Positions 26,401-38,400 of a DNA stretch of 64,000 nucleotides are shown one piece after another. The notes under the pieces are model-generated. The model was given only the letters and a program-made list of their open reading frames with translations, was not told where the DNA came from and made no database searches. The stretch spans positions 62,001 to 126,000 of the forward strand of contig OZ021728.1 of assembly GCA_963978545.1 (NCBI GenBank). Reading direction: 5' to 3'. The stretch is from Linyphia triangularis. Taxonomy: Eukaryota; Arthropoda; Arachnida; Araneae; Linyphiidae. The stretch's first letter is position 1; each line of letters starts with the position of its first letter. A program made the position numbers and the translations under genes.

Positions 26401-29400
26401 AATTTGACTGCAAAAAATGTAATGCACGCTTGAAAACAAATCTAAATGGCGAATAAGTATACACAAACGCCCAGCGTCCTCAAATGATGACGGATAAGAT
26501 TTCCTGCTTATTACGGATAGATTAATAACAATAAATATTGAAAACCATGTTAACAGTATAATATGGACTATCTAGATTATATATATACCAAACTGAAATA
26601 ATTTACCTTATATATCCAGTGCGATACTGAAGTATGAAGTTAACACAACTCCATTACCAAAAAGGCGGGAAATTATAGTGCATTTTCCCCGCCCATTTTT
26701 ATGTCACTCTAAACAAATCACATATAACACATTGTATAGTGCTCCCATCTATCAGACCAATTTGTAAAAAAAAATAATACTATTTAATTTAATAGTAGAA
26801 ATAGCCGTTTTTTACAGCGTCCTCAAATGAGGACACTGGGCGCTAATGGGTTAAATCGGAAATAATCCGGGATTTTTCATGAATTTCTGTGATATTTAAT
26901 TTTAAATATAAAATTGTCTTTTAAAAACGAATTGGCAACAGGTAAATTACAAAAAACATTCCCCTAAATTTAATAAATTGGTTGTTTTCAGGTTATCTGG
27001 CGCCGTCAGCAACACAAGGGCTATAATGCGTCGAAACATTCGTCATTAGACAAGCCAACATACATTTACAAACACCCATGCCTTACACGGGACTCGAACC
27101 CGCTAAATCGCGGTCTAGAAGCTAGCCTAAATTTAATAAGAAGGCATCGCGATTTCGAGTGTCCAAAAGAAAATATCCTTTTTAAATGCTTAAAAATCTT
27201 GAAATCTTTGATTATTTGTCCTCTTCTTGCATGGCTTTTCCACATTGGAAGACGGATTAGGTCATTTTAAGTAACAATCCATTGTAATCACGTTCATGTA
27301 TTAAAAACAATTCGAAATCTGAGACGCAGTGAAAATTTGTGATCACGATCACGGTTCAAGTTTTTCTTGTTCAAACTATTTTATTTAACTACTTCGTTTC
27401 GCACAAGAAAAATATACGAAATGTGACGTGACGTCACCTCGACAAAACGATCGTCCTCCTTTTCAAGGAGAGGAGAGGAAAATATATTTTTTTTTCCCGT
27501 CTTCTTAAAAGTGCGGAAAATATTGAGCGGGAAATCGAGCAAAATGATATTTACAGTGATTTAATTCCGATCTGTAGATTTTTGCTAGACTTCCATAACT
27601 CTGTAGTTTACTACTGATTTCCGTAGCAACTACGGAAATTCCGTAGCAGTTGGAGTGTATGATACACCCATGATATTAACCAACAAAAATAAAATATCCA
27701 GGTATTTTACATCACTGATCAATTTTAAACCTTGCACATTAGTACTCTGATTTATTTTTGTGTATTTGCTAAAAATATTTTTTTTTTAAAAACTTTTTCC
27801 TACCTACCCCGATATTTTTGCTTATGTTACAGGAAACAAACCTTTATTCTTTGCCCTTAATTAGTTGTTTCACATTAACACTATTTTGGTAGAGCATTTT
27901 ATAATACGTGAATAGTAAACTAACCTGTGGTAACTTTTTATCTTCATCTGACAATACGTCCATAGCATTCTTAAACACTTCCTCAACCAGAGGCTTTTCT
28001 TGGGCTATAGAAATAAACAGATTTCAATTTAATGCAATTATTCACAGGTTAGATTTTAACATACAGGGTTTCTGCCAAAATAAAATATCACGAATCCATA
28101 ACTTTCCAGCACTGAAGCAAATAATTTTCCATGACTCGAGAAATCTCATAAAAAAAAATGAACCTATATGAATTTTATAACACGGACATCGTAAGTAAAT
28201 CATTGTGCTATAAAATGATTAACATAAAGTTTTTTTTTATGCATATTAAGTAAAAAATCCTTGTTACAGTAACGAAGATCAATCAAAAGAAAAAGGGAGA
28301 AATAATTTTCCATTTGATATTTCAAGGTCAAAAAAGCAATCTTTAATAATAAATATTTGAAGAAGGTGCAGGGAAACGCACAATGCTCAACAAATGTGAT
28401 TATCATGTGATGGCAAATACACTGTTTTCATGTGATATACAAGTGATGAAAAACTCAGGAGCTTGCGGCCTATGCATGGCCCCCCACAGAGAGAGGATGC
28501 GTAGCAACTTACATACATGTGATTAGTCAAGCAAAAAATTAGCTGAAATTTTTTTCGTCATTTTACAGCATAATACGCAGAAACACACAGCACACAAAAT
28601 TCAATACAAATCTTAGTTAAATTATGGATATAAGATTGATTTCATTATTAACTCTACAGCAACCATGTCTCATTGTGATTGACACACACACAATAATTAA
28701 ATAAAGACAACTGTGTTCATGTATTAATCATAGCTGGAAAATTTAACTTGACTTAAATATTTTTGTACACATTCAGAAATTATAATACGGGTGCCCAGCA
28801 AAATTTCTAATAAAAATTCAAAATTTTTTTAAGGGCCCCTCATGCGACCAATTATTACCATATTTTCCAAAGTATACCCAACTGTGCTGAGCTAATTTTA
28901 GAAATTAGAAAATTTTTATGAAATTAAGAAATTGCTTATCATAAAAGAATTGGGTTGTTATATTGAAAATAGGAAGAGAGGATTTTTCAAAGGCTCTTCC
29001 TTGAGAGTGAGAAAAAAAAAGATACAAGATAGTTCATACGAGTCATAAATATGAAGGTCTAAATCTAAGCAGACAAAAAACATGGGGAATGTTACAAGGT
29101 TTAATAGTTTGTGCTAAGCATATTGAAACAAGCAGCTTCACATTGAGTATAAGATTCAGATGTGGTAGGATTGTTTGAGACCTAGGATTTTTGTTCAGAT
29201 GAACATTTCTCAGTAATTTGGCAACTATTGCAGTTTTTTTCTTACAGTTTCCTTTGGCACTAGCTTTTTCCTTGGAAACAATTGCTTATCACTAACATTT
29301 CTGTTTCTAAGGGTGAGAGTTTATATATGTAACTGACCATAATACAGTACACAAGCAAAAAAACTTCAAATATCCACAGTTGACCAAGCCAATTTTAAAT

Positions 29401-32400
29401 AATTTTATATTAAACAAAAATGCTTTAACTTTTTAACTATTATTAATAGCTCTAGTTAAAATGTAAAATTGTTTTTTTATGATAAAATACACTATTTTAT
29501 ATATTATAGCAGTTAAAATTACAATTTTAAATAAGAATATACAGTAAAATTGGACAATTGGGTCTTATTTCTTGCACAAATTTAAATTAAAATCTTAGTC
29601 ATTCTGCATCTATTCAAATCAAAAGGCAAAACCGATCTTCACACAGACACTAATCACGAGCATAGCGGCTATCGCATCACCGGAAACCTAGGCGAATGAC
29701 ATCTAGAGAGCGACGCAAGTTTCACAATAGCTACTATTAAAACGGCTTAAACCCCTAGTCAAAAAATTATCATTACTCCAAAGTAAATATCAGCGATACC
29801 ACCGAATCGGCAAAAATCTGGGTAATTACATTAAAGCAACAATCGGAAAAAATTAACATCACACCAACGTAAATATCAGGGCTAGTGCCCAATACATCTT
29901 TAGAAATGTCTGGAATGAAGGCGATTATATTGGCGTAACACTTTTCAAAATTGTCTATCACAACTACGTAAACCTCGCCGATAGCGACAACTATAGATAG
30001 GGGCAAATCTTCGGTATAGTGGTCATTATATTGGCGCAACACTTAGCGAAAATGAGCACCACAGCAACGTAAATCGCGGAAATAGTGCTCGCCGTAGCAG
30101 CGTGAATTTATGTAATTGCAGACCTTAAGTCAGGGCAACGCTCAGCGAAACTAAGTACCATACACCAACATAAATAATGGCTATAGAGACAGGTAATCTG
30201 CAGGAAAATTGGCCATGATATCGGAGGTGTGAGGAAGTCTAAAGGCACAAAAAATGTCAGATTTGCCAGCAAGCTCAATAAGATTGTAATGCAGATTTGT
30301 ATCGATCTCAAGAATAATCGAAATCTTAATAAGAAAAGAGTAGAAATACGTATTTCAGATCAGAGTCTGATAAAATAGACGTACGTGCGTACGATGTACG
30401 CAGGAGATCGTCAGATCCTGCAGGAAATTAAAATCAAATGTCATTTCTTCTTTTTTTGGATGGAGAAATTCCAGTTAGACAGGGTGGGAAAGGGGGAACA
30501 CTGACTCCCGTAACGCCGGGAGGGGGGGGGGGATGCTATTCTCCAAATAGTTCACCACCTGTTACTTCTATGCAGGGTGGCCACAAAATTCATGAAAAAA
30601 AGTTCCCTGATTTCCCTGACAGATTTTAAAAAAAATCCCTGATTTTAGGGCAAACTTTTTTCCAAATTTCCACAATTTTCTTAGGTTTTCCAGATGTCTA
30701 GACACCCTGATCAAATAGAACACGTATTCTAAAGAGATAATATGCAATTTTTTAAAAAATAGTTTTGCTGGTAAAAAAAAAAAGTTTACATTATTTCGTA
30801 ACATTAAACCTTTAATGGCTTACCACTCCAAATCTCCATGTAAATAGCGCCAAAATATGGATGAACGTGCCTTAAACAATACAAAATTTCCCCGATTTTC
30901 ACGAAATTTTAAAAAGTTCCCTGACATTTCCCTGATTTTTTCCAGAATCAGAAAGCTCCCTGACATTTCCCTGATTTCCCGGTTCTGTGGCCACTCTGTA
31001 TATAGGAAGGAGAAATTCTAGTTAGGCTGGACAGGGAAGGGAGAAGTGTTGCCATAATAGTCCAGGGAATAGAGACATTTTGCCTTGCAAAAGGTTATGT
31101 AGTTCTGATTTTTTAATATGTTATAAAGGTTGGTCTCGTGGTTTATAAACCAAGTTTTCGACCTCCTAACCCTTGTGCGTTCTCCGTGGTGCACCAAAAA
31201 CCGAGGCGTTTTTCAGTTTATGCGTCATAACTTTTTGCCAATGCATCTTAGAAACAAACATTATATCCAAAAGTTGTAGAATATTAAATTATCTACAACT
31301 TTTGTATACTAAGTTTTTTTGTAGACCTATTATATAAATAGTTTTGTCGCATCAAAGTCAAAACTTTTTCGTAAAAATGCTACTTTTTTAAGATTTGTGT
31401 CAAGTTTTTTTATTATATCTTCATAATGGTACATTTTAGAGAAAAAGTTTGTGTATAAAAGTTATAGAGCAATAAATTTCCTACAAGTTTTTTATATAAA
31501 CTTATTTTCTAGGACTAATAACAAAGGAGTTACTCTACTTTGTGTATTTTCCGTGGTGCACCACAAAAAAATACGTTTTTCAGTTTATAGATCATAACTC
31601 TTTCGCAATGCATTTTAAAAACAAATATTAAGTTTAAAAGTTGTAGAATATTAAATTTTCTACAACTTTTGTGAACAATTTGCGTTTGTAAAGCTATTAT
31701 GTAAAGAGTTACGTAGCTTATATCTTCATAACAATAAGTCGTAGGGAAAAATATATTAAACAAAAAATGTAGATCTATAAATTTGCTCTAAGTTTTATAC
31801 AAAAAGTTACTATCTAGGACTAATAACTAAGGTTCTACTCTTCTTTGAAGGTTTACGAGATGATAACCTATAATATTATGTATAGGTAGGGGTTTAAAAA
31901 TAGCTTCTTTCTGCATAGTCGGACAATTTTAATAAAAAAAATAAAACAATATTTACATAATACTAATTATAACGTAAATTAAAAAGTGGAAATCTATTAA
32001 ATAATGTATATATCTATAAACAATAACGGTAATATCAATTTAACATTTTAGCCATGGTGCACCAAAAACCTTCAGAATTCTGAAATTTTGAATTTTTTTT
32101 CAGTATACCGATCATATCTTTTTTCCACTGCATTTTATAGGGGGAAAAAATTATATTTTAGGTTGTAGAGTATTAAATTTTCTACCACTAATGTATGTGC
32201 AAAATTTGTTTTGTAGAACTATTGTATGAAAAACAAATTGTATGAAAAGCATTAAAGCAAAAACTCTAACGTAAAAATACCATTTTAAAATTCTTGTCGA
32301 GTTTTTAGATGATATCCATAAAAGTATATCATAAAAATTGTAGAACCCTAAATTTGCTACGTTTTATACACAAAGCTATTTTTATAGAACTAATAACAAA

Positions 32401-35400
32401 AAAGCTACTTGGTAAGATCTAATATTAAAAACAGTTTCTTACTGCAAAGCCTGACAAGTTTAATAAAAAATAAAACAATATAGGTATTAAAATAATAGTA
32501 TTATAAATCAAAAAATATAAATATTATAAAAATGTATATATATGTATAATAAGAGTAATATCAATAAAACTTACAATTTAGAAAACTTATAAATTCTTAA
32601 ATTTAGTTTCGTTTAGCCACGAAGGATCGGCTAGTTCCTCAGCTACTTCTTGAATTAAGAGTTCTGTTGGGTCGTCTTCATCGTTGTCAGCAATTATGAT
32701 GTTCGCTGTATTGTCACAGGTTTGTCCATGACAGTTTTTACATATTATGGAGCACTTGAGACCGGCCCTTCTACAACCGCAGGCCTTAGTGCATCCTATG
32801 TTGCACTGGAAAAATGTAGGTCAGAATTGATTGAAGAGCTGAATCTCTGGTGGTTGTAATAGGAAGAAGTCCTTTACTGTCCATCTTCCACTCACAGACC
32901 AGAGGATTTTTCAATTGGCCCATTAATGTCTTTACTTGATGGTATGTGCGAAAGACATGGTGCGTAGCAGCTTCTTGGGTCGGAGGTAGCTTTGACAGAT
33001 TTAACTTGCTCCCAGCTGTTGATTTGGAAAATTGCTTATAACGCAAAGCATTTCAAGTTGTTGCCCTGTGACCACCAAAGAGAGCAACAAAAATGCTTGA
33101 TACTGCTTCGGTGATGCTTGAAACACTGGCATTAGGATCTAGGAAGATCTTTGCAAATTCCTGTAATATTGGATATGATGAAGCAGCCAACATTACAACG
33201 CATGTATTCCAATATTAAATAACTACACTGAGTGGTTGATATTCTGTCGGGATGGTTAGTGAAGGGGAGGGTTGAGAATGGTTTTTCGGTTCTTCTAATC
33301 TACCCTGAATTCGGCAGTGGCAAATCTCAATCAACAGTATATGGTGTTTTCGCGGAAACTGAGTTCTTAAAAGAATTTTACATGTCACTAATGCCACCCG
33401 ACTTGTGATTTTTCTATTCTATCTCAAAAGATCTGTACCCCACGTAGTTTAGAATCAGCCACTTGAATGCAGTCTATTTCTCATTTTTATTTCCGAATGC
33501 AGAAATTTTTGGTGCATCACGGCAGAATGGTAAATTTTATATTACTATTATTATCTATAGATATATACATTATTTAATATATTTCCACTTTTTATTTTAC
33601 ATTATCATTAGTATTATATATATATTGTTTTATTTTTTTATTCAAATTGTCAGACTATGCAGTAAGAAGCTATTTTTAAACCCCTACCTATACATAAAAT
33701 ATTATAGGTTATCATCTCGTAAACCTTCAAAGAAGAGTAGCTCCTTAGTTATTAGTCCTAGATAGTTACTTTTTTGTATAAAACTTATAGCAAATTTATA
33801 GATCTACAACTTTTATTTAATATATTTTTCCTTGCGACTTATTGTTATGAAGATATAATTGAAAAACTCGGCAAAAAACTTAAAAAAGCAGCATTTTTAC
33901 GAAAAAGTGTTTACTTTGATGCTACGTAACTCTTTACATAATAGCTTTACAAAAGCAAATTGTTCACAAAAGTTGTATAAAATTTAATATTCTACAACTT
34001 TTAAACTTAATGTTTGTTTTTAAAATGCATTGCGAAAGAGTTATGATCTATAAACTGAAAAACGTATTTGTTTGTTGTGCACCACGGAAAATACACAAAG
34101 TAGAGTAACTCCTTTGTTATTAGTCCTAGAAAATAAGTTTATGTAGAAAACTTGTAGGAAATTTATTGCTCTACAACTTTTATTCACAAACTTTTTCTCT
34201 AAAACTTACCATTATGAAGATATAATCAAAAAACTTGACACAAATTTTAAAAAAGTAGCATTTTTACGAAAAAGTTTTGACTTTGATGAGACATAACTAT
34301 TTAACATAATAGGTCTACAAAAAAACTTAGTATACAAAATTTGTAGATAATTTAATATTCTACAGCTTTTGAATATAATGTTTGTTTCTAAGATGCATTG
34401 GCAAAGAGTTATGATGCATAAACTGAAAAACGGCTCAGTTTTTGGTGCACCACGGAGAACGCACAAGGGTTAGGAGGTCGAAAACTTGGTTTATAAACCA
34501 CGGGACCGACCTTTATAACATATTAAAAAATCAGAACTACATAACCTTTTGCAAGGTGAGACCCCTTTTTTAGTCTCTATTCCCCGGACTATAAGGGGGA
34601 AAGGGGGTTTCATTTCCTGATTTTGGAATCTGAATCTATTGAAACAAAAAATTACACTGAGAGTTTATTTCCTTCATTCTTTTTAATTTGAAAGAATTCT
34701 TGGATACTCCATTGTAATTTAAAAGAAGCTACATTTTTCTTTAAAATGATAAGGAGCTATCCAAGCAAAACAATGAAGATAAAATGCCGTATTTGCAAGA
34801 AATGTTAGAGCAAAACTTTCCCAGCATTTAAATCGGGAGCACAAAAATGAAAATAGTTATCATGCTGGACAAGCATCAGTGTTTGCTATCGTTTTACAAG
34901 CTTAACCTTTAACCAATGATCTAATATTGCAACTGAAAATGTGCCATTGGAAACCGATGTTTCTCTTGCAGAGTGGTGCTTCCAAAATCAATGCCAAGAA
35001 GATTTTGAATTAAACAACTTTTAATTCTCAATAGTAATTAACATTTAATTTTCTTCAGCAGTATAATTTAAAGCCCGCAGATTCGTAGGAAAATTTTGGC
35101 AATAGCATTTGTGTACGCAGGAAGAAAATATTTTTCTGGAGCCCTGTTTCAGATGAAGTGTACCATGACTGACAGGTGCAAATTTTTACAACGAAATCAG
35201 CGACTATTATATCGGAGGAACATCCGGCAAAAATTATTATCATGCAACAACATAATTCTAGGTAATAGCGTCCACCATAATCACGGGAAAAGAGCCATTT
35301 CATCACCGTAACGTTCAGCAAAATGTCCATCGCATACCAACGTAAATAATGTAGATAGAGGCGATGAAATTTAAAAAAATGCGGAGGAAAAGTATTCATT

Positions 35401-38400
35401 CGATCGGTTGTTTGCCGGAGTTAGAACTTGTGCAGATTTCATGTTTGTTAGGAAATTCCAGCGATCTCTGGCATGTTCGAAATTTCAGTCAAAAATCTTT
35501 GAATAGAACCTTGTTTAAAGTAAGAGAACATTTCTGAGGGAAGGACAAACTACTCTCTATTCCCGAGGTCAATGGGAAAATTGTAGAAAAACGCTGACCT
35601 CCTTTTAAATTTGGAAGAGATTTCACGACTCTCCAGAGATGCAAAAAATTCAAGTATATTTCCCAACTACTGGACACCTAGTAATAATAGTTAAATACAG
35701 TAAAAGTCCGATTATCTGACATTCAAGATTCATTCCACAGGAATTTTTATTAAATCAAATTTGGCGAGAAAATCGGCGCTATATTGCCAAAAAAACAGCA
35801 ATAAATTGCCAAATTTTAAATATTTTTAAATTTAATTTGAGATTTCGAAGTTGAGTAGGATTTTTATTAGAAACATTTTAAGGAAATGAAGGACGAAAGC
35901 AGATTTTTCAATACGATTTCCGAAAAAAAATTGAATATATCTATTTTCAAACTTGACAAGTTTTTCAGTGGATGATGGATAATTTTGATGAAATTCGCGG
36001 ATTTCCGCTAATTCGCGGAAGAATCACATGCATGAACTTACATCTTAATTGTTACAAGTATTGTTGAGTATATCCTAGTTTTGTAATTAAACATGTTAAT
36101 TAAGTAATGGAATTGAATTCTATTAGCAAGACATTAACTCGTAATGATATATACAAAGGAATCTTATATATATCTTACAAAGGAATAAGCCAATAATAAG
36201 ATATAAAATTGTATCATCAAATGTTTTGATATCAACAGCGTTAAGAAAAAATCAAAATATAAACAGACTTGTCAAATCAGTTAATTGAAGTTTTATATTA
36301 TGACTAGCTGAATACCCGTGCTGCATACAAAATTTTACCATGTACATTTTAGCAATCAAAAGACATACATGTATTCTGCACTTCAGACATTTGCTCCCAT
36401 TTTGATCCTGACAAATTGATTTATCAAAATGAGAACTTTCGTTTGTAGAAATTTTTTCCAAAATTCATAATTGTTAATATATTGGAAAAGAGACATTTGA
36501 ATATCCATATTTTAAGCCCCTTTTTAATTAGTTAATCGAGATTGCAATAGTTTATTGTGTTTATGTAACTGTATTGGAAGTAAGGCATTAAGATATTCCT
36601 CATATAGTTTCAAAGTTACGTCGACTTTTCATCCCTTAAAGATTCATTGATCGATATTGGAATAACTTATTGCATAGGTGTCAACTTTTCAAAAAACTTG
36701 GGGGGGGGGGGGGCAAGTTTTGACGGAAGATGAAATTTTTCGAAATCTATTAATTTTTCGAAAATCTAGGTATGACGCAACTTCTCATATAATACCAAAA
36801 ATAAACAGTTATAATTTATTTGGAGAATGGAGGGAAAAAAAGGAGATAGTGTTACAAGAATCAGAGGAGGCAGCCCCCCCCCCCCCCCCAGAATTTAAAA
36901 GTGCGGAGGCCAGCTCCCATTATTCACAGGTTAGATTTCAACAAGATGCAATTATTCACAGGTTAGATGTAACGTAATGCAGTTATTCACAGGTTAGTTC
37001 AGATGAAAGACTTTTGACTCCTTACCACTGTTGAAGTCGAGTTTGGCCATTTGCATGGCATATGATTCACACTCCTTCTTGCTGAAGCTGAACACTATGA
37101 CAGGAGCAAAGTTCCTTTCCATTATCATTTTCACTATCTTGTAGCAATTGGATCCGTCTAGTGGGGGAACAATATATTGTTACATACATTTTCTGTATTT
37201 AATTGTAAATAGTGACATATTTCTTTTGTACAGTTCTATTTTATTTTATTTGTTAACAGCGATAATAAGGTAAGAAAAAAGTAGTAACATTTAAATCAAT
37301 CGAGAAATTTCGAGGCTTTTCCATCACGTGACCGGTTAACTGGATTTTTTCGAGAAAGTTCTCATGCGCACCTATAAATTAGACTGGCATAAAAGCATAG
37401 ATAACTTCGGATGTCGATTTGAAAGAAGCCGAGTACTTTATTTTGTGTGTGTCATCGCTGTACTCGGAGTGGTATGCCTTGTGTTGAAGCTGAATAGTGA
37501 GTTTGCTTGTTGTTCGCTTTTGTAAGCTTTCAAAAGAACAGTATATTATATTTAGTAAAAACTGCATCATCATTTCCTCTGAGAAATAATATTTTCACTT
37601 CTTTTATAGATTATTTTGACATTTAAAACATCAACTTGCAGAAACAGGATGGCTACAAGATTTAGGAAAAGAAGTTTCCCGATGGATTTTTGAAAAATCC
37701 CATGATTTTATGGTAAATATTTTTTTAAATATCCTCAACTTTGCCAGATGCAAAATCAAATAGAACATGTATGCGACAAAGATAGATAAAATGCAAATTC
37801 CTTAAAAATAGTTTTGGCGGTAATGAAAAGTTTAAATTATACCATAACATTAAACTTCTAATGCAGCGTTAGCCACTACAAGGCCCGCAACAGATTTTTC
37901 TGTGGCCTGGCATCCCTTGTTAAATTTTGCTCATTTCAGTATGAATTATTTTCTGTATGAACTGCATTTTTTGTGTGTGTACTAATATGTGTTTCATTTA
38001 AGGTAAACTCAAGAGAGTTTAGGTGAGGAGTGTAAAATATGGTTTAGCTCACCGGCCGTTGTTGATCAAGAAGAAGTTATTTTGTGTTTTAATTTGAGCT
38101 ATGGAAATTTTGTATTGTATATATTCAGGAGAGAAACTGGTCATTTCAGCAGTAGTAGTTGTAGTACTAGTTGTTATTATTTGGTGCTTCAAATAAAGTA
38201 AAGTATCTGATTGAGAGTTGTGAATAGTGAAATTTTCTACACCACTAAAGTAATCTTTTTCATCCCCACAGAAGATTAAAAAAAAAAAAAATCAAATTTC
38301 ACGGTATGAACCTTTTTTACATAATTGTAAATTATCTGAAATAATATAATATGTGTTGTAGAACAGAGTTCTCCACTACTTGCCCGAAGAAATTATATCG

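Larger units (their letters stand above)
30361..35146. mobile_element. G1: hAT MITE with two nested insertions, 8-bp TSD TTTCAGAT
   Basis: Termini CAGAGTCTGATAAAATAGAC and ATATTTTTCTGGAGCCCTG are imperfect inverted repeats. TTTCAGAT flanks both sides (30353-30360, 35147-35154). Removing a B-family MITE (30573-30998) and the 3.5-kb element (31058-34591) leaves about 820 bp. That remainder aligns end to end with the uninterrupted inverted copy at 63126-63965. Confidence 0.9.

Noticed and set aside
27060..27125. Possible tRNA gene on the minus strand (GGTTCGAGTCC)
   Set aside because: Only the 3' tRNA half is present. It is followed by a non-tRNA body and flanked by a 14-bp duplication, so it is a SINE.
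33463..33765. 100-residue plus-strand ORF
   Set aside because: It lies in the right inverted arm of the long-TIR element. It is Ile/Tyr/Phe-rich low complexity and a chance frame.
36678..36977. 99-residue ORF with Gly-run and Pro-run
   Set aside because: The runs are poly-G and poly-C tracts of a repeat, and the end of the frame is the intron minisatellite.
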